NCBI GenBank assembly: GCA_038217425.1 | Contig: JBBQPM010000221.1 | Location: 1 to 10,668, forward strand | DNA: 10,668 nucleotides | Reading direction: 5' to 3' | Source: JAIEPT01 sp038217425 | GTDB lineage: Bacteria; Planctomycetota; Planctomycetia; Gemmatales; Gemmataceae | Shown here: in pieces, positions 1 through 6,616 of the stretch | Layout: every line of letters begins with the position of its first letter | Position numbering within the stretch: position 1 is the first letter of the stretch | Made by a program: the position numbers and the translations under genes | The notes under the pieces: model-generated | Seen by the model: only the letters and a program-made list of their open reading frames with translations | Told to the model about the DNA's origin: nothing | The model's database searches: none

Positions 1-2
1 CC

Positions 3-1649
3 GGTTCGCTGCGGCAGGTCATGGTCGGCGGCCGAATCCTGCGCTCGGTCGAGGGTCGGCTGCGCAAGTTCATCGCCGACGGCGTTCCGGTGAAGTTGCC
101 GGAACCGGCATTCCCACGAAAAGAGACGCGTATCTTCCTCGGCTACGACCGCCTCGCGGACGGCATGCGGATTCGCTGGCTCACCGAGACCGAGACGATC
201 CGCATTGTGGGCCGACGGCTCTCGCACGAAGTCGACGGCAAGACCCTGCGCACCTTCGAACTGCCCGCCGCGACGTCGGCTTCGCCGTTCGAAACCGCCG
301 CGTTTGCCGATCCCGAACGAGACGAAGGATCGCTGCAGCGGCCCGGGTATCGTGCCACGCTCTATCCTCGGCCCAAAACGCTCACCGGCGAAGATCGGCT
401 CATGCCGGGCGCGGTCGCCGTCCATCCGACCAATGGCCGAGTCTTCGTCGCGTCGATGAAAATGGGCGAGATTTTCGAATTGCTCGAGCCCGCCGGCCCG
501 AGCGCCCGTTTCGTCGACTTCGCTCAGGGGCTTTTCCAGGAAAGTTACGGCATGCTCGCCGAGTCGGACGGACTCTACGTGCTGCATCGCCGAAATCTGT
601 CGCGGCTCAGCTACGACGGCAAACGCAGCGACCGCATCCTTCCGCTCGTGCACGGCGTCGGCGACACCTACGACTACGCCTACGGCCTGGCCCGCGACAA
701 GACCGGCGCGTTTGTCGCCACGTTCGCGCCGCACGCCAACAAGGATCTCGTCGGTTCCGGCAGCGCCCTGCGCCTGGTCCCCGGGAAGCCGGCCGAGGAG
801 ATCGCGTTTGGGTTCCGCAATCCGGTCGGCTGGTGCGCCGGGCCCGACGGCGAGATCTTCTTCAGTGACAATCAAGGCGAATGGATCGCGTCCAACAAGC
901 TGTCGCACGTCGCGCCGGGCCGATTCTACGGCTACCCGAACCCCGCCCAAAAACAACATGCTACCAAGCCGGTGGGCAAGGCCGCGATCTGGGTGCCGTA
1001 CGCCTGGGCGCGCTCGATCAACGGCATCGCCTACGACAACACACAGGGCAAGTTCGGCCCCTTCGCGGGCCAGGTCTTCCTCTCTGAGTTAATGTACGGC
1101 GGCGCCATCGTTCGCGCCAACCTCGAGAAGATCAACGGCGAATACCAGGGGGCGTGTTTCCCGTTCTGGGGCAAAGGCTTGCTGGGCCCCGTGACTCTCG
1201 CCTTCGATGCCGCCAACGGGCCGCTTTACGTCGGCAGCATCACCGAGCCGGGTTGGATGGCCCAGCCCGACCGAGGGGCTCTCTTTCGCATCGACTACAC
1301 CGGCAAGGTTCCGTTCGAGATGAAGTCGATCCACGTCGTGCCGCTCGGCTTTCGCATCGAGTTCACCAAACCGATCGACGCGGCCAGCGCCCGCGACTTC
1401 GCCTCGTACGCCCTGGAACATTACCGCTACGAATACACGGGATCGTACGGCTCGCCGGAACTGGACCGCACGGTCGCGCCGGTGCGGAAGATCGAGGTGG
1501 CGAAGGGCGGAATGAGCGTGACGTTGACGACGGCGCCGTTGGTCGCGGGGCGAGTGTACATGATCCGGGCGCCGGGCGTCCGGTCGAAGGCGGGCGAGTC
1601 GCTGGTACACGCGGTCGGGGCGTACACGCTCAATGAGATCCCACGCTGA
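3..1649 (+). CDS. Sugar-dehydrogenase-like beta-propeller protein, 5'-truncated by the window edge
   Basis: The frame is open from the first full codon at base 3, so the true start lies upstream; the first internal ATG is at 21 and has no visible ribosome binding site. Numbering from that ATG (542 residues), residues ~120-425 look like a six-bladed propeller of the glucose/sorbosone (PQQ-dependent) dehydrogenase class as found in planctomycetes. GFRNPVGW (264-271) followed by a DGEIFFSDNQGEW-type loop (to 288) is the characteristic signature. Residues ~430-540 form a separate C-terminal beta domain (FRIEFTKPID, then RVYMIRAPGVRS) resembling the Ig-like tail often attached to these propellers. 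Residues ~35-85 (FLGYDRLADGMRIRW) look like the end of another N-terminal module that is cut off. The likely location is the periplasm or outside the cell, acting on sugars, but no catalytic residues can be assigned with certainty. It is convergent with the minus-strand cluster and separated from it by the repeat element. Confidence 0.8.
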   Translation, partial: GSLRQVMVGGRILRSVEGRLRKFIADGVPVKLPEPAFPRKETRIFLGYDRLADGMRIRWLTETETIRIVGRRLSHEVDGKTLRTFELPAATSASPFETAAFADPERDEGSLQRPGYRATLYPRPKTLTGEDRLMPGAVAVHPTNGRVFVASMKMGEIFELLEPAGPSARFVDFAQGLFQESYGMLAESDGLYVLHRRNLSRLSYDGKRSDRILPLVHGVGDTYDYAYGLARDKTGAFVATFAPHANKDLVGSGSALRLVPGKPAEEIAFGFRNPVGWCAGPDGEIFFSDNQGEWIASNKLSHVAPGRFYGYPNPAQKQHATKPVGKAAIWVPYAWARSINGIAYDNTQGKFGPFAGQVFLSELMYGGAIVRANLEKINGEYQGACFPFWGKGLLGPVTLAFDAANGPLYVGSITEPGWMAQPDRGALFRIDYTGKVPFEMKSIHVVPLGFRIEFTKPIDAASARDFASYALEHYRYEYTGSYGSPELDRTVAPVRKIEVAKGGMSVTLTTAPLVAGRVYMIRAPGVRSKAGESLVHAVGAYTLNEIPR

Positions 1650-1673
1650 GTCGGTTACAGCGACCGACGTTAG

Positions 1674-1692
1674 TTGGACAGCGCCACTTTTC
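1674..1692 (+). repeat. Left terminal inverted repeat of the candidate MITE
   Basis: It begins TTGGACAGCGC and ends CTTTTC. It matches the reverse complement of 1983-2001 at 17 of 19 positions, and TTAG lies immediately outside it. Confidence 0.7.
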
Positions 1693-1736
1693 TGGCCTTG
1701 TCAACACAACGTCAAGGGCAAACACAGGTTGTCTCT

Positions 1737-1937
1737 ACCCCGAAGGGGTTAAATCTCAAAGCCTGGGGTTGTGTACTCGCAACCCCAGGGCACAGGTTTC
1801 CGTGGAAACATACCCCGAAGGGGTTGCATCGAGGCGGCCATACGGATGCAACCCCTTCGGGTAATCTTGTGTGACGCCCTTGCTCCCTGGGTTGCGAGTA
1901 CGCAACCCAGGGCTTTGAGATCCAACCCCTTCGGGGT
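1737..1937. repeat. Nested inverted-repeat core with four CCCCGAAGGGG-type palindromes
   Basis: Arm 1737-1790 pairs with 1884-1937: about 48 of 54 aligned positions match, with one gap. Each arm also folds locally. On the left, 1762-1771 pairs with 1780-1789 (10 bp perfect, CCTGGGGTTG). On the right, 1885-1896 pairs with 1901-1912 (12 bp perfect, CCCTGGGTTGCG). A central hairpin pairs 1811-1830 with 1845-1863 (stem ending in GGGGTTGCATC). The palindrome ACCCCGAAGGGGT or its near copy occurs at 1737, 1812, 1850 and 1924. Either strand as RNA, or the DNA as a cruciform, could fold strongly. Function is unknown. Confidence 0.8.
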
Positions 1938-1982
1938 AAATGCAAACTACTTTACTCATTGAGTTTACGTTAGAAGGTAGTG

Positions 1983-2001
1983 GAAAGGTCGCGCTGTCCA
2001 A
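1983..2001 (-). repeat. Right terminal inverted repeat of the candidate MITE
   Basis: Reads GCGCTGTCCAA at the outer end. It is the inverted partner of 1674-1692, with mismatches only at the 12th and 15th positions, and TTAG follows directly at 2002-2005. Confidence 0.7.
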
Positions 2002-2076
2002 TTAGTGCGTCGAGGAAAACCCACGAACCCGGGCCGTTCTTGCGTGCGTGAGCATTCGCAAATGGCCGAACCGATT

Positions 2077-2547
2077 TCACTCGCTCATGAACTGCTGGGT
2101 GTTGAAGTAAAACTCCTGGCACGCGTCCGGGGCCGGACAAAAGACGCGCACCAGCTCCTCCGCAATCGCCTTCGCTTCTTCCAAAGTGGCAAACACCGCG
2201 GGGCGATACGCCCGGCCCGGTTCGCGTCGGCACGTGAGCCAAAAGAAATCGGGCGTCCGCACCCACACCTGGAACGCCTGGCCGTCCCCCAGCGTCTCGA
2301 CCGGCGTGTGCCGACGCTGCACCGCGTCTTCCAGAAACGGCAGCAGGCTCCGCGCTGCGATCACCGCCTCGTCGCGCGTGAACTCCGCAAACCGAGGCGG
2401 TTCGGTGCCGCTCCATGTCACCGCCAGGAGATCCCACGGCAAATGCCGCGGTCGTAGCACCACCAGCGAACGCAATCCCGGCGGCACCAAGATTCCCAGT
2501 GCCGTCGCCCCCGCCTGCTTTTGATCGACGCGCCGAAACGCCGGCAT
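2077..2547 (-). CDS. Hypothetical protein, 156 aa, coupled to hemD
   Basis: I do not recognise this family. The protein is soluble-looking, with no signal peptide, membrane segment or cysteine motif (its few cysteines are isolated). It is mixed alpha/beta, with an N-terminal half rich in Leu/Val/Pro, a helix-like stretch around residues 60-78 (RDEAVIAARSLLPFLEDAV), a segment with aromatics at 91-105 (FQVWVRTPDFFWLTC), and a C-terminal helix ending in Phe/Gln-rich sequence. The ATG begins one nucleotide after the hemD stop (TAG-C-ATG), so translational coupling with hemD is likely; a G-run (GGGGGG) just upstream may serve as a weak ribosome binding site. It is the last gene of the minus-strand series, followed only by the repeat element. 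Reality is supported by the tight coupling and coherent protein composition; function cannot be given. Confidence 0.7.
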   Translation of the reverse strand: MPAFRRVDQKQAGATALGILVPPGLRSLVVLRPRHLPWDLLAVTWSGTEPPRFAEFTRDEAVIAARSLLPFLEDAVQRRHTPVETLGDGQAFQVWVRTPDFFWLTCRREPGRAYRPAVFATLEEAKAIAEELVRVFCPAPDACQEFYFNTQQFMSE

Positions 2548-2548
2548 G

Positions 2549-3355
2549 CTAACCCCCCAGCGCCCGGCGCAAATGCACCACCAAGTTCTTCATTTGCCAA
2601 CCCTGTTCCGGACAGACGTCGACCGGCAAACCGTGCTCCTTGAGCCGGTCCGCGACCAGCGGCCCGACCGCGGCGACCTTCGTCCGCGCCATGCCCTCGT
2701 GCAACGCGGACGTCAGCGAATGTTCCTGGGCGACTTCGAGTAAGCGATCGACCTGAGGCGCCGAGGTGAAGACCAGGGCGTCGATGCTTCCGGCTTGCAT
2801 CAGGCCAATCAGTTCGACGACGCGGCCCGCGGCGCTGGCCGGGGCGTAGACGTACGGCAGCACCGTGTGCACGCGGGCCTGACGGGAAGCAAGATAGTCG
2901 GTGAGGGGCGGATTGTCGGGGCGGTACAGCTGCACGCCGACGTCGAGATTTTCCAGCGGCACGTCGGCCAGCGAGGCGATGACGCCGTCGGTGGTCGGCG
3001 CCGAGGCGATGCGCGTGGGGGACAGGCCGATCTCCTTCAGCGCCCGCACCGGCTTGGGCCCGCGTGTGATGGTTTGCGTTCCGGACAGCGCCGCGATCAC
3101 GTCGTCGCGTCGGTCGTGACGCTCGGCACAGGTTAGTAGGCGCCGCAATCCCTCGCCCGTGAGCAGGACGACCCAGGCGAAGCGGTCCGCGCGGAGCAGG
3201 TCGAGCCAGGCGAGGGCGGGGGCGTCATCGTCGGGGTCGAGAATGCTGAGCAAGGGACAACGCCAACAGTTCGCCTGTTCGCTTTCGAGCAATCGGGCGA
3301 GATCTTCGAGTTGTCTGCCCTCGGCCAGGGCAATGGTACGCTGCGCCAACGACAT
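2549..3355 (-). CDS. hemD: Uroporphyrinogen-III synthase (HemD family)
   Basis: Predicted 268-residue cytoplasmic enzyme that closes hydroxymethylbilane with inversion of ring D to give uroporphyrinogen III, the precursor of haem and other tetrapyrroles. The family's two-lobed pattern is visible: LLTGEGLRRLL (64-74) and RGPKPVRALKEIGL (98-111) in the first lobe, TTDGVI (121-126), then LVFTSAPQV (194-202) and VAAVGPLVADRL (227-238) in the second. Length is normal for the family. The start was chosen at 3355 because GAGGA lies 8 nt upstream and because the open frame further upstream runs inside the aldo/keto reductase gene with arginine/serine-rich shadow sequence. HemD proteins are poorly conserved and lack an obvious catalytic motif, so a divergent uroporphyrinogen-III synthase-like protein with another role is possible. 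It lies between the aldo/keto reductase and a coupled small gene. Confidence 0.8.
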   Translation of the reverse strand: MSLAQRTIALAEGRQLEDLARLLESEQANCWRCPLLSILDPDDDAPALAWLDLLRADRFAWVVLLTGEGLRRLLTCAERHDRRDDVIAALSGTQTITRGPKPVRALKEIGLSPTRIASAPTTDGVIASLADVPLENLDVGVQLYRPDNPPLTDYLASRQARVHTVLPYVYAPASAAGRVVELIGLMQAGSIDALVFTSAPQVDRLLEVAQEHSLTSALHEGMARTKVAAVGPLVADRLKEHGLPVDVCPEQGWQMKNLVVHLRRALGG

Positions 3356-3363
3356 CGTGGGCG

Positions 3364-3368
3364 TCCTC
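3364..3368 (-). promoter_or_regulatory. Ribosome binding site of hemD
   Basis: On the minus strand GAGGA stands 8 nt before the ATG at 3355. It decides the start within a much longer open frame. Confidence 0.6.
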
Positions 3369-3421
3369 GTGGAGAGAGCCAATGAAGCCGGGGTTATCTT
3401 AGTCGAAGCAGCAGCCCCGCG

Positions 3422-3440
3422 CCGGTCTTTTTCAGACCGG
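3422..3440. other. Hairpin across the aldo/keto reductase stop codon
   Basis: CCGGTCT and AGACCGG form a perfect 7-bp stem with a 5-nt loop. The reductase stop codon (3432-3434) is in it. On the minus strand no U-tract follows, so it is not a standard intrinsic terminator; an RNA processing or stability element between reductase and hemD is possible. Confidence 0.4.
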
Positions 3441-4463
3441 AGCCGGATTGCGTTCCTTGAAGCCCGACTGGTGCCAGTATGGATACGCAAGCGGCACGGC
3501 GCTGGCGGCGTCGAGCTTCGCGACCTGCTCCGCCGACAAGTTCCAGCCGACGGCGCCCAGGTTCTGCTTGAGCTGTTCCTCGTTGCGGGCGCCGACGATG
3601 ATCGTCGCGACCGTGGGTCTTTGCAGAAGCCAGTTGAGCGCGATCTGCGGCACGGTCTTGCCCGTTTCCCTGGCGACCGCGTCGAGCGCATCGACGACGC
3701 GATACAGATACTCGTCGGCGACCTGCGGGCCGATGTCAATCACGAGCTTGCTCTGCAGCCGGCTCTCCTTGGGGAGCGGTTGGCCGCGCCGAATCTTGCC
3801 GGTGAGCCGCCCCCAGCCGAGCGGACTCCAGACCACGGCGCCGACTTTTTGGTCCAGGCCCAACGGCATCAGCTCCCATTCGTAGTCCCGGCCCACCAGT
3901 GAGTAATACGCCTGATGCGCGACGTAGCGAGCCAGGCCGTACTTCTCAGACAGCGCCAGCGACTTCATGAGATGCCAGCCGGAAAAGTTCGAGCAGCCGA
4001 CGTAACGGATTTTTCCTGCGCGCACGAGATCGTCGAGCGTTCCGAGCGTTTCTTCGATAGGGGTGACGGCGTCGAAGCCGTGCAGTTGGTAGAGGTCGAT
4101 GTAGTCCGTGCCGAGCCGGCGCAAGCTGCCGTCGACGGCTTTGAGCAGATGGAAGCGCGAGGAGCCGACGTCGTTGGGCCCGGCTCCGTGGCGAAAGGTT
4201 CCCTTGGTCGAAATGAGCACCTGATCGCGCCGACCCTTGATCGCCTGGCCGAGGATTTCTTCCGCGAGGCCGCTGGAATAGATGTCGGCCGAGTCGAACA
4301 GAGTGAGGCCGGCATCGAGGCAAACGTCGATGAGGCGCGAGGCCTCGGCGACGTCGCTGCCGCCCCAGGCCTTGAAGAATTCGCTGCCGCCGCCAAAGGT
4401 ACCGGTCCCCAGGCTGAGCACGGGGACTTTGAACCCCGAGCCGCCGAGCTGTCTGAATTCCAT
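3432..4463 (-). CDS. Aldo/keto reductase
   Basis: A 343-residue NAD(P)H-dependent oxidoreductase of the AKR (TIM-barrel) superfamily, cytoplasmic, reducing an unknown carbonyl substrate. The catalytic tetrad is complete: Asp57 and Tyr62 in FDSADIYSSG, Lys87 in ISTKG, and His128 in LYQLHGFD. Other landmarks are the N-terminal LGGSGFKVPVLSLGTGTFGG strand-loop, GKIRYVGCSNFSGW (150-163), VVWSPLGWGRLTGK (210-223) and the cofactor-phosphate region IIVGARNEEQLKQNL (288-302). Length and order are those of the bacterial 'voltage-gated K channel beta/YajO-like' reductases. The start has GGGAG 6 nt upstream (4470-4474). The gene begins 12 nt after the kinase stop and is probably cotranscribed with it and with hemD. 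Substrate cannot be deduced; the tetrad argues for an active enzyme. Confidence 0.93.
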   Translation of the reverse strand: MEFRQLGGSGFKVPVLSLGTGTFGGGSEFFKAWGGSDVAEASRLIDVCLDAGLTLFDSADIYSSGLAEEILGQAIKGRRDQVLISTKGTFRHGAGPNDVGSSRFHLLKAVDGSLRRLGTDYIDLYQLHGFDAVTPIEETLGTLDDLVRAGKIRYVGCSNFSGWHLMKSLALSEKYGLARYVAHQAYYSLVGRDYEWELMPLGLDQKVGAVVWSPLGWGRLTGKIRRGQPLPKESRLQSKLVIDIGPQVADEYLYRVVDALDAVARETGKTVPQIALNWLLQRPTVATIIVGARNEEQLKQNLGAVGWNLSAEQVAKLDAASAVPLAYPYWHQSGFKERNPAPV

Positions 4464-4475
4464 GGAACGCTCCCG

Positions 4476-6101
<1,626 letters not shown>

Positions 6102-6136
6102 GATGCGGCCTTTGCATTGTCTCAAGAAAAAGATTA

Positions 6137-6167
6137 AGCCACCGAGAGCGCCGAGGTCACAGAGAAA
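6137..6167 (+). repeat. 9-nt-period repeat, copy 1 (downstream end of the GxxExxY cassette)
   Basis: AGC followed by three 9-nt units (CACCGAGAG, CGCCGAGGT, CACAGAGAA). It is an inverted, about 84% match to 6578-6608; weaker similarity continues a further ~12 nt inward (CAAGGAAAAC against CAAGAGGAAAC). Confidence 0.8.
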
Positions 6168-6203
6168 AACAAGGAAAACAATTCATCAGCCCGCCTCTGA
6201 CGG

Positions 6204-6578
6204 TCAAAGCGAGACGCGTTTGATGCCATCGACCAATCGTCCCACGCCGAAATTGAGTAGTAGACCGCGCTTCAGGCCTGTGGCTCGCAAGTACGACAAT
6301 ATTTGAGCTAGAGCCGCTTCCGGCATTCGCGATAAAGATTTTGCTTCCACGATTACCTGTCCATCGACTAGCATGTCCAATCGCTGGCCTTTGATAATAT
6401 GACCCTTGTAAATGACATCTAGCAACACTTGCCGCTGAAACGGAATGCTCCGCAAGGCAAACTCGACGCCAAGTGCTTCTTCATAAATCGATTCCAGTAA
6501 ACCTGGTCCGAGCGTTCGGTGAACCTCAATGGCTGCCCCGATAATTCTCTCCGTCAGTTCATCCGTTTCCTCTTGCAT
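6204..6578 (-). CDS. GxxExxY protein (PD-(D/E)XK nuclease-like)
   Basis: A 124-residue protein of the GxxExxY family. The naming motif is Gly26-Leu-Leu-Glu29-Ser-Ile-Tyr32 in LGPGLLESIYEEAL. A nuclease-fold signature follows: Asp68 in QRLDMLVDG, then Glu78-Ala-Lys80 in VIVEAKSL, with Gln92 on the next helix (AQILSYL). This is the D...ExK...Q layout of PD-(D/E)XK enzymes, so metal-dependent DNA cleavage or binding is plausible, although the family's role is not established. No signal peptide or membrane segment; length is normal. The start has GAGGA 10 nt upstream, lying wholly within the repeat copy 6578-6608. The gene starts 38 nt after the PSD1 stop and is followed by an inverted copy of the same repeat. 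Lower GC than its neighbours and the bracketing repeats suggest it arrived by transfer. Confidence 0.92.
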   Translation of the reverse strand: MQEETDELTERIIGAAIEVHRTLGPGLLESIYEEALGVEFALRSIPFQRQVLLDVIYKGHIIKGQRLDMLVDGQVIVEAKSLSRMPEAALAQILSYLRATGLKRGLLLNFGVGRLVDGIKRVSL

Positions 6579-6608
6579 TTCTCTGCGTCCTCGGCGATCT
6601 CTGTGGCT
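6578..6608 (-). repeat. 9-nt-period repeat, copy 2 (upstream end of the GxxExxY cassette; supplies RBS)
   Basis: Read on the minus strand it is AGC plus units CACAGAGAT, CGCCGAGGA and CGCAGAGAA, ending on the A of the GxxExxY start codon. The GAGGA inside it is the only ribosome binding site available to that gene. Confidence 0.85.
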
Positions 6609-6616
6609 CGTTTTCC

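Larger units (their letters stand above)
1674..2001. mobile_element. Candidate MITE, 328 bp, with terminal inverted repeats and TTAG target duplication
   Basis: The 427-nt gap between convergent genes (1650-2076) holds no credible gene but does hold this element. Its ends are a 19-bp imperfect inverted repeat starting TTGGACAGCGC. The element is directly bordered by TTAG on both sides (1670-1673 and 2002-2005), as expected for a 4-bp target duplication. It is too short for a transposase and the open frames inside only translate repeat DNA (TPKGL/NPFGV-type peptides). A TTAG target fits the YTAR duplication known for IS5-type elements, so mobilisation in trans by such a transposase is a reasonable guess, not shown. 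Outside the element, 1650-1669 and 2006-2076 show nothing recognisable. Confidence 0.65.
6137..6608 (-). mobile_element. Candidate GxxExxY cassette bounded by inverted repeats
   Basis: The only gene inside is the GxxExxY protein, and matching 31-nt repeats of opposite orientation form both ends. The PSD1 stop codon lies 8 nt outside one end and the kinase gene begins 35 nt outside the other. Base composition inside is more AT-rich than in the neighbours. No clear target duplication is seen. Mobility is inferred from structure only. Confidence 0.45.

Noticed and set aside
1651..1667. A possible terminator after the first gene (TCGGT paired with ACCGA)
   Set aside because: The stem is only 5 bp and no T-run follows.
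1737..1937. CRISPR-like array
   Set aside because: The repeats are palindromes in alternating orientation with unequal spacing and no spacers of constant length, and no cas genes are present.
1674..2001. Small open frames in both directions inside the repeat element (TPKGL and NPFGV peptides)
   Set aside because: They are translations of palindromic repeat DNA, present in several frames at once and lacking start signals.
2014..2034. A possible terminator for the minus-strand cluster near CCCGGGTTCGTGGGTTTT
   Set aside because: The stem would pair only three G-C pairs before mismatching; the T-run alone is not enough.
3356..3739. A 128-codon N-terminal extension of the HemD-like protein
   Set aside because: It overlaps the aldo/keto reductase gene in another frame, is Arg/Ser-rich, and the ATG at 3355 has a suitable ribosome binding site.
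6102..6125. A TTG start adding eight residues to the kinase
   Set aside because: There is no ribosome binding site before the TTG, whereas AAAGG precedes the ATG at 6101 and the zinc ribbon begins after it.
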